The notes under the pieces were generated by a model that saw nothing but the letters and a program-made list of their open reading frames with translations, made no database searches and had not been told where the DNA came from. DNA of 64,000 bases from assembly GCA_965263105.1 (NCBI GenBank), contig CBDHGL010000002.1, positions 62,001 to 126,000 on the forward strand, read 5' to 3'. The translations under genes and the position numbers were made by a program. Below are positions 7,394 to 15,570 of this stretch, piece after piece (the first letter of the stretch is position 1; each line of letters begins with the position of its first letter). Source of the DNA: JBCCTX01 sp965263105. Lineage in GTDB: Bacteria > Bacteroidota > Bacteroidia > J057.

Positions 7394-9805
7394 TTAGGGG
7401 TGAGGGTGACTTTTGTCACCCAGTCCTAGAACTTTTGCCAGCAGGGTAGTACTTGCCATGGCGAAGGCGATCAAACTCAGGGAACTGAGCGGCATCAGGA
7501 TGGCGGCTAGTACGGGAGTCACCCAGCCATTGAGGGCAAAATACAGCCCAATAAGGTTGTACAGCGTTGCCAGAAGAAATCCCGCATAAACGAGTCTTAC
7601 CGAGAGCCTGGTATAGGCCAGGTACGTATCCAGTTGGGCCAAATCCTTGCCCTGAAGGATGCTATCACAGGCAGGAGCAAAATAAGAGGAGTCCTCCGAA
7701 ATGGCCATCCCCACATTACTCTGGCGAAGGGCACCCGCATCGTTAAGTCCATCTCCCACCATGAGGATATGCTCTCCGTTTTCCTGCAAGGCTCTAATAG
7801 ACGCTAACTTGTCAAAGGGTGTTTGGCGAAAGGAAAGGCGGCTTGTGTAAGTACCGATCAAATCTTCCCACTTTTCTGCTTCTACGGAGGAGTCTCCCGA
7901 TAGCAGAGAGAGAGAAAACCTTTGCCCCAGCTGTTTCAATAGGGAAAGAATACCTCCTCGAATTCTAAGCTGATGTTGCCAGCTGCCCCGAATCCTGCCC
8001 TCTATCTCAAGCCAAGTCCCTGAGCCATTTGCATTTTCCTCTCCGGTTAAATAGGTAAGAGAACCCAACTTTATTTGGTGTCCTTCTACCTCTCCTTGTA
8101 TCCCTAAACCCTCTTGTTCTTCAAAGTGCAGAACCGGATAGGTCTTTACATTTTGCAAAGAATTCTCTATACCCAAACTGATGGGATGGATAGACTGACC
8201 GACCAGACTTGCCAGGTAAGACCTCTCCGCGTCGCTGAGCCTTTCTCCCTCCCAATTCATCGGTGAAGAACCTTTATGGGTCAGGGTACCGGTTTTATCA
8301 AAAATGATATGTGTTACCTTCGATAGGGCGATGAGGGTATCAGCCGTTCGGGTGATAAGGCCATGTTTCCACAGCATTCTCCGGGCATTTCCTAAGGTAA
8401 AGGGAATGGTAAGGGCTATGGCACAAGGACAGGCAATGATTAAGACAGAAATAGCTACTCTCAAGGCTTGGCTACTATCGATCTGCCACCAGTATACAAA
8501 GCCTAAACTGGCGATCAACAAGATGACCCATGTGAAGTATGTACCGGTTTTATCGATTAGCTGCTGAGCAAATATCGGGGGGCTATTATCAGTCTCCTGA
8601 TTTTCCCATAGTTGAGTTAAATAACTGTTAGAAACCTCGCGAGAAAGGCGAACTTCCAGGCTGGTTCCCATGACCCGACCTCCCGCATACAATAGGTCTC
8701 CCGCTTTCACCTGGACAGGACGGGATTCTCCTGTTACAAAGCTGTAATCAATTTCCCCAGCAAGACTTTCCAAAATTGCGTCTGCTGGAAGGATTTCTTG
8801 ATGCCGGATTTGAAGCTGGTCTCCTTTTTCTAACTCTGAGATGGAAACAAATTGAAATCCCTCTCCACTCTTCTTTCTAGAGGCTAGTGGAAAAAATGAA
8901 GTATAGGTCCTGTCAAAGGAAATGTTTTCCAAACTCTTTTGTTGAAACCATTTCCCAATGAGTAGGAAGAATATAAAGCCTGATAAGGAATCTAAATAAC
9001 CGGGTTCGGCGAGGACAAAAATCTCATAGAAGGATTGACCCGCAAGGGCCAAAATCCCAATGGAAATGGGGACGTCCATGTTGATATGTCCCATTCTCAA
9101 CCCCAGGAAGGCAGATTTTAGGTAGTCGGTAGCTCCAAAAGCCAGGGTCAACAAGGCCAGTGGAACGCTGAGCCAGGCAAATAAATGAGAAAAACTACTT
9201 TGCGCTAAACCCAGATATTCTGGGAAGCTCAACAACATGATATTTCCAAAGCAAAACCCTGCAATGCCCAGTTGTCGGATAAGGCGGGAATTGGAAGCTG
9301 GCGTTTTTCCTGTGTCCTCCATCCTTGAAATGGATAGCTCCGGCGGGTAGCCGATTTGGGCCAGAGTAGCTACCACCTCTCGGAGGCTAGTTTGCTGAGG
9401 GTCAAAAACTACTGAAAGGGATTTCTGCGGAAAATTGACCCGGCTCACCGAAACAGCGGGTAAAAGCCTAGCCAGATTTTCCAACAACCAAATACAGGAA
9501 CTGCAATGAATCTGGGGGAGGGTAAAATGGACATGGCATTGAAAATCATCGGTAAAATCGATGAGCTCTGCCTGAATCGAGGGTTCGTCCAACCATTCGT
9601 ATTCCTCCAGGTATGTACTCGTTATGGTAGATCCGGGTTGCTGTTGGAGTTCGTAATAGGTGGCTAGATCGCAACTCGACAAAAGTTGATAGACAGACTT
9701 ACATCCCTCGCAACAAAAGCTATGGGATTCATATTGGGGAGGATTAGATGGACAAGCCTCTCCACAATGATAGCAGTCAACGGCCTGGGCATGAAGAATT
9801 TCCAT
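7394..9805 (-). CDS. ccoI: CcoI/FixI-type copper P1B-ATPase
   Basis: An 803-residue heavy-metal P-type ATPase. The N-terminal cysteine-rich segment (CYHCGEACP, CCEGCK) is typical of CcoI-linked ATPases, followed by a heavy-metal domain with CSSCIWLLE, eight or so helices including the CPCAIAL ion site, the phosphorylation loop DKTGTLT and the hinge GDGLNDAGAL. It exports or delivers copper for the cbb3 active site. It is encoded on its own ahead of ccoS, with one operator-like palindrome upstream (9861-9876) and a second inside its last codons (7404-7421). ATG at 9805 is supported by the start of the cysteine-rich domain. Confidence 0.95.
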   Translation of the reverse strand: MEILHAQAVDCYHCGEACPSNPPQYESHSFCCEGCKSVYQLLSSCDLATYYELQQQPGSTITSTYLEEYEWLDEPSIQAELIDFTDDFQCHVHFTLPQIHCSSCIWLLENLARLLPAVSVSRVNFPQKSLSVVFDPQQTSLREVVATLAQIGYPPELSISRMEDTGKTPASNSRLIRQLGIAGFCFGNIMLLSFPEYLGLAQSSFSHLFAWLSVPLALLTLAFGATDYLKSAFLGLRMGHINMDVPISIGILALAGQSFYEIFVLAEPGYLDSLSGFIFFLLIGKWFQQKSLENISFDRTYTSFFPLASRKKSGEGFQFVSISELEKGDQLQIRHQEILPADAILESLAGEIDYSFVTGESRPVQVKAGDLLYAGGRVMGTSLEVRLSREVSNSYLTQLWENQETDNSPPIFAQQLIDKTGTYFTWVILLIASLGFVYWWQIDSSQALRVAISVLIIACPCAIALTIPFTLGNARRMLWKHGLITRTADTLIALSKVTHIIFDKTGTLTHKGSSPMNWEGERLSDAERSYLASLVGQSIHPISLGIENSLQNVKTYPVLHFEEQEGLGIQGEVEGHQIKLGSLTYLTGEENANGSGTWLEIEGRIRGSWQHQLRIRGGILSLLKQLGQRFSLSLLSGDSSVEAEKWEDLIGTYTSRLSFRQTPFDKLASIRALQENGEHILMVGDGLNDAGALRQSNVGMAISEDSSYFAPACDSILQGKDLAQLDTYLAYTRLSVRLVYAGFLLATLYNLIGLYFALNGWVTPVLAAILMPLSSLSLIAFAMASTTLLAKVLGLGDKSHPHP
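7404..7421. promoter_or_regulatory. Crp-type palindromic operator inside the 3' end of ccoI
   Basis: GGGTGACTTTTGTCACCC is a perfect 18-bp palindrome (7-N4-7). It contains GTGA-N6-TCAC, the Crp-class half-site geometry. It encodes the GDKSHP residues at the ccoI C-terminus and lies about 70 bp before ccoS. The same core recurs at 9861-9876. A weak -7-like box (CATTTTTG on the minus strand, 7354-7361) would put the palindrome near -60. Likely ligand: the REC-cNMP-Crp regulator at 12893. Confidence 0.7.
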
Positions 9806-9860
9806 GGAGGCAATCTAGGCCGGAGAAAAAGGCTCCCCTAAAGCCATGCGCAGCACAGGG

Positions 9861-9876
9861 GGTGACAAAAGTCACC
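9861..9876. promoter_or_regulatory. Crp-type palindromic operator between ccoI and the Usp/kinase genes
   Basis: GGTGACAAAAGTCACC is a perfect palindrome with the GTGA-N6-TCAC spacing of Crp-family sites and the same central AAAA/TTTT as the copy at 7404-7421. It lies 56 bp upstream of the ccoI ATG and 82 bp upstream of the divergent Usp ATG, so it could serve both directions. Confidence 0.7.
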
Positions 9877-9957
9877 TGGTCTTCTGCCATACTGCATGGA
9901 ATAATCCTGAACAAACACCGAGTTTTAAGGTCAGTTGTTCACTCTAAAATTGATGGG

Positions 9958-10770
9958 ATGGAAAAACTACTCTTTATAACAGACTTGTCCGAAGCAGGGG
10001 AAAAAGCCCTAAGAACTGCGCTGGAACTAGGAAGGAAGTTTACTTCAGATATCGTCATTTGGCCTATTGTTAGCAGCACCCCTGAAGTGGAGGCGCATTT
10101 TCGCTATCGGGAGCTAATTGCAGAGGCCCGAAAAGAAAAACAGATTCCTATCCAGGTAATTCCCTATGCCCAGAGGCCCCAATGGAAAGACGCCTTTGAT
10201 TCTTTGATTAAGCAATTCTCCTTTAACCTAATTGTGCTCGGTGCAGGGGAGGATCGGGAAGAAATTTCGCGTTTCATCCTGGATCACTCCACCCTTCCGC
10301 TGTGGATCTTTGGGGAAGAAGCAGAGAGTAATTCTGGTAAAAATATCGTATTTGCCTCAGATTTCCGATATGAGCATTTATCTATCCTCAGTGAATTGAT
10401 GTTCTTAGCTAGAAGCCTCAATGCACATATACATTGTATACACTTTGTTACAGAAAATGAGCCATGGAGTGAAAAACAGGTCCGCCTTCACGAACAACTT
10501 TACCACCTGGATAAAGCCTCTCCGCTATTGAGTTTTGATATGGAAGATACCAAGGACGTAAAGGAGAGTCTTCTACAATACCCTCAAAATCACCCCGTGG
10601 ATATCCTGGTCTTGGGAACCCATGACTTTGAACAGTCTTCAGAAAGTCTCACCCGAGAGCTTCTACCCCAAATCCGATCTAGCGTCTTGATATATCATGT
10701 TAATAGTGAAGCCCCTACGATAGAGGCGACGCCTGAGATCCCAACCCAAGTGAATTATATGTTGATCTAA
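9958..10770 (+). CDS. Tandem universal stress protein (UspA-like)
   Basis: I choose the ATG at 9958 (MEKLLFITDLSEAGEKALR) because the longer frame upstream would overlap ccoI and its promoter. The 270-residue product has two divergent Usp folds: residues 1-120 with the FITDLSEAGEKAL strand-loop, and a second half beginning KNIVFASDFRYEHL. The LGTHDFEQSS segment resembles an ATP-loop remnant. Usp proteins accompany cbb3 and nitrate-respiration regulators in many bacteria; the precise role is unknown. It is the first of the rightward genes, 22 bp before a second Usp. Confidence 0.8.
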   Translation: MEKLLFITDLSEAGEKALRTALELGRKFTSDIVIWPIVSSTPEVEAHFRYRELIAEARKEKQIPIQVIPYAQRPQWKDAFDSLIKQFSFNLIVLGAGEDREEISRFILDHSTLPLWIFGEEAESNSGKNIVFASDFRYEHLSILSELMFLARSLNAHIHCIHFVTENEPWSEKQVRLHEQLYHLDKASPLLSFDMEDTKDVKESLLQYPQNHPVDILVLGTHDFEQSSESLTRELLPQIRSSVLIYHVNSEAPTIEATPEIPTQVNYMLI

Positions 10771-10792
10771 CTATCCGAGAAGTTATTTTCTT

Positions 10793-11665
10793 ATGCATTC
10801 TATTTTAGTTCCAGTCGATTTCTCCGATGCTTCTTATTCAGCCTTTCAATATGGGATTAGGCTGGCAAATCAATTTTTTTCTCAAATCAGGTTACTCCAT
10901 ATTTCTTCCATGCCCGTCTTAGAGCCTTTTGGCATTTCAGGGGGCTTGAAAACCTATTCTCAAAGCCGAGAACGCCTGGAATGGGAGCGGGTGGAAAGCA
11001 AGTTTCAGGAATGGGAAGAGCGTATTCCCAGAGACCAGAGAAGAAACATCGAAATCGCCACGACCCAGGTATTTGGGCAAGCCGAACAAGAGATCATTAA
11101 GTTTATTCAGGAAAACCCTCCTTCCCTGCTCATAATGGGCACCAGCCAAAAAAACAGACTAGATGGATATCTCTACGGGGAGGTAATCAAAAAAATCCTA
11201 CCCGATCTCAATTGTCCCTTGCTCATGGTTCCAGAGAACCATGCCTACCAGCCTATCCAAAACATTGGCTATGGCACTACTTTCGACGATCAGGATCATC
11301 AGGTAATAGAAGCGTTGATGGACTTTGCCTTTCTATCGGAGGCCAACATTCATTGTGTTCATGTAGGAAGGGGGGAGCACAAAGATCGGACATCCTTCTC
11401 AAAGGGCTTACAAGCTTTACGAGAGAGATTCAATCGAGATGTAAAATTCCACACCATACAAACCCCTGACCCCAATAGTGAAAAAGTCGTTGAGGAGTTG
11501 ATTTCCTATGCCCATGAAGAATCCATCCAGATGATGACCTTACTCAAGCATAATCGAGGCTTTTGGGGCAGGCTTTTTCACAACAGTGTGGTAGAAAGAT
11601 TACGTACTTATTCGCCCATTCCAATCCTCGTCTTTAACCTGGGAGAGGAGTCAAAAAATCTTTAA
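10793..11665 (+). CDS. Tandem universal stress protein (UspA-like)
   Basis: A 290-residue cytoplasmic protein with two Usp domains. The first is canonical: MHSILVPVDFSDASYSAFQY at the start, then LLIMGTSQKNRLDGYLYGEV followed by a C-terminal strand LNCPLLMVP, matching the G-2x-G-9x-G(S/T) nucleotide loop region in altered form. The second domain (from about residue 150) is degenerate. It sits 22 bp after the previous Usp and 9 bp before the sensor kinase, so the three are probably one operon. Confidence 0.88.
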   Translation: MHSILVPVDFSDASYSAFQYGIRLANQFFSQIRLLHISSMPVLEPFGISGGLKTYSQSRERLEWERVESKFQEWEERIPRDQRRNIEIATTQVFGQAEQEIIKFIQENPPSLLIMGTSQKNRLDGYLYGEVIKKILPDLNCPLLMVPENHAYQPIQNIGYGTTFDDQDHQVIEALMDFAFLSEANIHCVHVGRGEHKDRTSFSKGLQALRERFNRDVKFHTIQTPDPNSEKVVEELISYAHEESIQMMTLLKHNRGFWGRLFHNSVVERLRTYSPIPILVFNLGEESKNL

Positions 11666-11674
11666 CTTGATTAA

Positions 11675-12874
11675 ATGAATCCAAGGGCATCCGAAGAAGA
11701 CCTACTCCTGCGCCTGAATACCTTAATCGAAACGGCCATTGATGGAATTATCACGATTGATAGCCGCGGTACGATTGAATCCATAAATCCGGCGGGCTCG
11801 AAGTTATTCGGGTATAAACCCCAGGAACTATTGGGACAGAATGTAAAGGTTTTAATGCCAGAGCCGGATCATTCTAGCCATGATCAATACCTGAAAAACT
11901 ATCTATCTACAAGAAAACCCAAGATCATTGGAATAGGTAGAGAGGTGAACGGAAAAAGGAAGGACGGAACTACCTTCCCTTTTCGTCTGGCTGTCAGTGA
12001 GGTAAAGCTGTCTGGAGAAAAAACGCTATTTACCGGAATTGTTCATGACTTAACGGCTGAAAAAGCGGCAGAAGAGCACCTAAAAGCCTATTCAAAGAAG
12101 TTGGAAGCAGAGGTAGAACGACGGGTAGAAGAATTGGCAAGAGCCAACTCCCAATTGGAGCAATCTTTAATGAAAGAGATCCACCTCAATGAGCTCAAAT
12201 CTCGTTTTGTTTCCCTGGCATCCCATGAGTTTCGCACTCCCCTGTCAACGATCATGTCTTCAGCTACTTTGATCGATCGATACGAAGGGATGAACTACCT
12301 CGACAAACGCAAGAAACATATTTCTCGCATCAAAGCCTCTGTCAGAGATTTGACGGGCATTCTGAATGATTTCCTCTCCCTGGAGAAGCTTGAACAAGGT
12401 AAAATAACGCCCAAGCCTCAAACTTTTCCATTGGTTCAAATGATGGAAGAAGTGGTGGAGGAAATGCAAGATGTAGCCAAAAACGGCCAGGTGTTGAACC
12501 TAATGAATGAATGTGCAGATTCCCTGGCGCACCACGATAAAAATTTATTCAAAAATATTCTTCATAACCTGATCTCCAATGCCATAAAATACTCTCCAGA
12601 AAATACCGAAATTGATATTCACTGCAGGGGGTCTGAAAAGGGCTTCAAGATTCAGGTTACCGACTATGGAATGGGGATTCCCCAGGCAGAGCAAGTTCAT
12701 TTATTCGAGCGCTTTTTCCGCGCGCGCAATGTCGAAAACGTCAAAGGAACGGGGCTGGGCTTGAGTATTGTAAAAGAGTACCTGGACCTAATGGGAGCTT
12801 CTATTTCTTTTGAAAGCGAAGAAAACAAAGGCACAACGTTTTTTCTGGACTTCCCCTGGGAGGCCCAAGATTAA
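11675..12874 (+). CDS. FixL-like haem-PAS sensor histidine kinase
   Basis: A 399-residue soluble kinase. Residues 12-125 form a PAS domain closely resembling FixL: MPEPDHSSHDQYLKNYL, where His69 aligns with the haem-ligating histidine, and IIGIGREVNGKRKDGTTFP, where Arg89 aligns with the distal arginine that stabilises bound O2 in rhizobial FixL. A coiled coil (130-170) leads to HisKA with SLASHEFRTPLS (His184), then the ATPase N-box NLISNAIKYSP, DYGMGIP and GTGLGLSIV. No transmembrane segment is present. Together with the regulator 18 bp downstream and the adjacent cbb3 genes, a cytoplasmic oxygen or NO sensor is the best reading. Haem binding is inferred from residues only. Confidence 0.92.
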   Translation: MNPRASEEDLLLRLNTLIETAIDGIITIDSRGTIESINPAGSKLFGYKPQELLGQNVKVLMPEPDHSSHDQYLKNYLSTRKPKIIGIGREVNGKRKDGTTFPFRLAVSEVKLSGEKTLFTGIVHDLTAEKAAEEHLKAYSKKLEAEVERRVEELARANSQLEQSLMKEIHLNELKSRFVSLASHEFRTPLSTIMSSATLIDRYEGMNYLDKRKKHISRIKASVRDLTGILNDFLSLEKLEQGKITPKPQTFPLVQMMEEVVEEMQDVAKNGQVLNLMNECADSLAHHDKNLFKNILHNLISNAIKYSPENTEIDIHCRGSEKGFKIQVTDYGMGIPQAEQVHLFERFFRARNVENVKGTGLGLSIVKEYLDLMGASISFESEENKGTTFFLDFPWEAQD

Positions 12875-12892
12875 TTCAAAAAATACATTCTC

Positions 12893-13945
12893 ATGAAAAA
12901 AATACTGGTAGTAGAAGACAATTTAGAGGTACGGGAAAACACCTCAGAGATTTTGGAATTGTCAGGTTTTGAAACCCTTACTGCCCAAAATGGGAAGGAA
13001 GGGGTTCAGATGGCACAAGAATCAAATCCCGATCTGATCATCTGTGATATTATGATGCCAGAGCTGGATGGCTATGGCGTATTGAGAATCCTCAACAAAA
13101 ATCCCCAGACAGCCCGAATACCTTTCATCTTTTTAACAGCCAAGGCGGAAATGGTGGACTTGAGGAAGGGGATGAATCTGGGGGCAGATGACTACCTGAC
13201 CAAGCCCTATGATGAAGTGGAGCTCTTGGACGCTGTAGAAATGCGTTTGGAAAAACACGCACAAAGTCAGGAGGAATTTAGCCAAGACGAAACGGGCCTT
13301 AATTCTTTCCTCAGCCATGCGAGAACCCAGGAAAGCTTGGAGCATTTGACCGAGAACCGAGAACATCGCTACTACAAAACCAAGGACCTTATTTTTCAAG
13401 AGGGCAGCTTCCCCCACCACCTGCTCTTTGTCGTAAAGGGCAAGGTAAAAAGCTTCAAATCCAATGAAGACGCCAAAGATTTTGTAACCCAATTGTATTC
13501 GGCAGGAGATTTCATTGGCTATGAGCCTTTGTTGACCGAATCGGCCTACCAAAGCTCTGCTGAAGCCCTGGACGAGACAGAGATCGCCATGATTCCCAAG
13601 GATGATTTTCTAGCCCTGGTATACAACAATCGAGATGTAGCCAACTCTTTTATTCATATGTTGGCAGGAAATATACAGGAGAAAGAGGTTCAACTGCTCC
13701 AATTGGCCTATGACACCGTAAGAAAACGCGTTGCCGATGCCCTACTTACCCTCAAGAATCAATATGGGGAAGGATCTGCCTTTTCCATGCGAATTCCAAG
13801 AGACAGTTTGGCGGCCATGGTGGGCACCTCCAAGGAATGTGTCATCCGAGTCCTGTCCGATCTAAAATCAGATAAAATAGTATCGACAGATATGAGTGAA
13901 ATTACCATCCTGGATGAAGCCAAGCTCAGAGATATCCGATGGTGA
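12893..13945 (+). CDS. Response regulator fused to a Crp/Fnr-type DNA-binding module
   Basis: A 350-residue protein: receiver domain (1-120; phosphoacceptor Asp52 in CDIMMPELDG, Thr82, Lys104 in LTKP), cyclic-nucleotide-binding-like fold (about 150-260) and a winged helix (about 270-345). The recognition helix reads TSKECVIRVLSDL; by alignment to Crp (SRETVGRIL) the Glu181 and Arg185 equivalents that read GTGA are kept and Arg180 is Lys. That agrees with the GTGA-N6-TCAC palindromes at 7404 and 9861. It is the likely output of the preceding kinase and presumably controls the cco genes. No FNR-type cysteine cluster is seen, so sensing is probably left to the kinase. Confidence 0.93.
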   Translation: MKKILVVEDNLEVRENTSEILELSGFETLTAQNGKEGVQMAQESNPDLIICDIMMPELDGYGVLRILNKNPQTARIPFIFLTAKAEMVDLRKGMNLGADDYLTKPYDEVELLDAVEMRLEKHAQSQEEFSQDETGLNSFLSHARTQESLEHLTENREHRYYKTKDLIFQEGSFPHHLLFVVKGKVKSFKSNEDAKDFVTQLYSAGDFIGYEPLLTESAYQSSAEALDETEIAMIPKDDFLALVYNNRDVANSFIHMLAGNIQEKEVQLLQLAYDTVRKRVADALLTLKNQYGEGSAFSMRIPRDSLAAMVGTSKECVIRVLSDLKSDKIVSTDMSEITILDEAKLRDIRW

Positions 13946-14057
13946 TTGAACAGGTGATTTTTCTCATCACGAGAGCAGCCCCAAGGCACTTCTTTTGAAC
14001 AAAATTATAGGGATTTTCAAGTAAGGATTTTACCATCATTACTTAACTGATATTCCT

Positions 14058-14945
14058 ATGCTTGTTTCAAAAAAATCAACCGTTCAACCTTCCAGCCTGG
14101 CACATAAAAACCAGATTCGGACTATCCTTTTTCCAACGGATTTTTCTGATGCTGCCCAAAATGCCTTTCGATATGCTACTCAGATGGCTTCCGCTCTATC
14201 TGCGAAACTGGTTTTACTCCATGTATATGAAAACCATATGGTCTTGGCCCATACTGCCCCAGAGGACCTCAAGCAAAGCCTACAAGAAGAACGAATTTCT
14301 CGTGCTTCTGAGGCTTTAGCCAACTTCCAAAGTAAGGTTACCGACCAAGCCCGAGAGGAGGTGGAAATGGAATGTCTCTTGAAAGGAGGGCTACCCGGAA
14401 AGGCCATTATAGAGTGTTTGGAAGAGGTACATCCAGATTTGATTATCATGGGAACCTCAGGAGCGGCTAGCGTTCATGAGCGAATTCTAGGAAGTGTCAC
14501 CGCCTATATAGTCCAACACGCCCAGATCCCCGTTTTGGCTATACCGGCTGAGGCTTCTTACAAACCCATCCGAAACATCCAATACGCCATGAATATGGAA
14601 GCAGTCGATATACCAGCGATCAATCGCTTGATTGATATATGTGAAAGTTTGGGTGCCAAATTATACTGTACCCATATCAAGACCCCTAAGGCGAATTGGA
14701 CCCGGATCCAGGTGGGGGCTTTCAATGATCTATCTGAGTTGGAAAAACTGGGCTTACTCGAGTGTTATATCATTGACAACGAGGCCATAGATCGAGGATT
14801 GGAGGAATTCCTTATGGATCAAAATATAGATTGCTTGTCTATGACCACCCATATGCATGATGATTTCCTCCCCAAATTTGAAAAGAGTCTTACCCGTCAT
14901 ATGCTGATGCAGACGGATGTCCCCTTGCTCACTTTTCACGCATAA
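14058..14945 (+). CDS. Tandem universal stress protein (UspA-like)
   Basis: A 295-residue protein with an N-terminal extension and two Usp domains. The first has RTILFPTDFSDAAQNAFRYA and the complete nucleotide loop LIIMGTSGAASVHERILGSV followed by TAYIVQHAQIPVLAIP, matching GTSGxxxxxxxxLGSVT and suggesting ATP binding. The second domain (from about 165) lacks it. It follows the response regulator after 112 bp and ends at a strong terminator (14977-15008), which marks the end of the regulatory block. Confidence 0.9.
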   Translation: MLVSKKSTVQPSSLAHKNQIRTILFPTDFSDAAQNAFRYATQMASALSAKLVLLHVYENHMVLAHTAPEDLKQSLQEERISRASEALANFQSKVTDQAREEVEMECLLKGGLPGKAIIECLEEVHPDLIIMGTSGAASVHERILGSVTAYIVQHAQIPVLAIPAEASYKPIRNIQYAMNMEAVDIPAINRLIDICESLGAKLYCTHIKTPKANWTRIQVGAFNDLSELEKLGLLECYIIDNEAIDRGLEEFLMDQNIDCLSMTTHMHDDFLPKFEKSLTRHMLMQTDVPLLTFHA

Positions 14946-14976
14946 CGAAACCTACCCCCATTTGCGACGTGCAATG

Positions 14977-15008
14977 CCTCTCCCAGGGTTTCCTGGGGGA
15001 GGTTTTTT
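14977..15008 (+). terminator. Rho-independent terminator after the third Usp gene
   Basis: CCTCTCCCAGG / CCTGGGGGAGG arms with a GTTT loop, followed by TTTTTT. It lies 32 bp after the Usp stop on the same strand. Confidence 0.85.
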
Positions 15009-15100
15009 GTCCTTACTCACATTCTATTCTTGTAACCATGTGATGATAATATTTAACCGCAGAGAAAAAGAGAAGGCAATTATATACAAGTTTACACTAA

Positions 15101-15209
15101 GTACCCTTCCGCGGCATCCCCGTTTCCCTTTTTTCCCCTCCTAGGGGAAACTCAAAAGGGGTCCGGAAACGACCCAGGAAATCAGGTTGATTTCGCCAAG
15201 GTCTACCCC
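15101..15209 (+). repeat. 109-bp inverted dispersed repeat, copy A
   Basis: The reverse complement of 19397-19505 matches this stretch almost exactly over 109 bp, from GTACCCTTCCGC to TACCCC. The repeat is C-rich and foldable: TTTCCCC-TCCTA-GGGGAAA inside, with GTTTCC and GGAAAC further out. No gene is seen in it. The two copies enclose the Usp, DUF3365, AraC and SRPBCC genes in opposite orientation. Confidence 0.85.
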
Positions 15210-15259
15210 AGCTACAAAGGGGCAAATAGCTAACGCGCTTTGGGTAAAACTCCCATTTT

Positions 15260-15362
15260 CTCCTCCTTTTCAGGAGGAGTCCCCAGCACAAGTGCTGGGG
15301 GAGGTGGTCTCAAATCCAGGAGGAGTCCCCTATCTGAAAGTTAGGGGGAGGTGGTCCAAGAA
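15260..15362 (+). repeat. Two tandem 46-bp hairpin units
   Basis: Units at 15271-15316 and 15317-15362 share CAGGAGGAGTCCCC at the start and GGGGGAGGTGGTC near the end. The middles differ but stay self-complementary: CCCCAGCAC-AA-GTGCTGGGG in the first, CCCCTA...TAGGGG in the second. An extra hairpin, TCTCCTCC/AGGAGGA, precedes them at 15260-15279. Compensatory change argues for selection on structure. A related G-rich stretch lies beside repeat copy B near 19340-19400. Confidence 0.7.
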
Positions 15363-15502
15363 ACCCTGCCAGATTAGCTTGGGGAGGGTATGATGTAAAA
15401 GTTACCGCTAGGGTGAGGAAAAATACCTCATATTAAGCCAAAATGGTAGGGGGTATAAAAAGGTATATCATACCCTTATTTATTTCATAAACTTAGTTCC
15501 CC

Positions 15503-15535
15503 AAAAAGAGAGCCATCCCAAAAACTGGGATGACT
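15503..15535 (-). terminator. Terminator of the minus-strand Usp gene
   Basis: On the minus strand: GAGTCATCCCA-GTTTT-TGGGATGGCTC followed by TCTTTTT. It lies 36 bp beyond the stop of the Usp gene at 15571. Its outer arms are the same as those of the terminator at 62842-62873. Confidence 0.8.
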
Positions 15536-15570
15536 CCTACCCTACATTCAAATTAATTCATTTCCTAAAC

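Noticed and set aside
9748..9957. Longer N-terminus of the first Usp gene
   Set aside because: It would overlap the ccoI start and run through the operator palindrome; the Usp fold begins at the ATG at 9958.
13954..13970. GTGAT-N7-ATCAC as a further regulator site after the response regulator gene
   Set aside because: Spacing differs from the N4 palindromes (GTGA-N6-TCAC), so it does not fit the same dimer.
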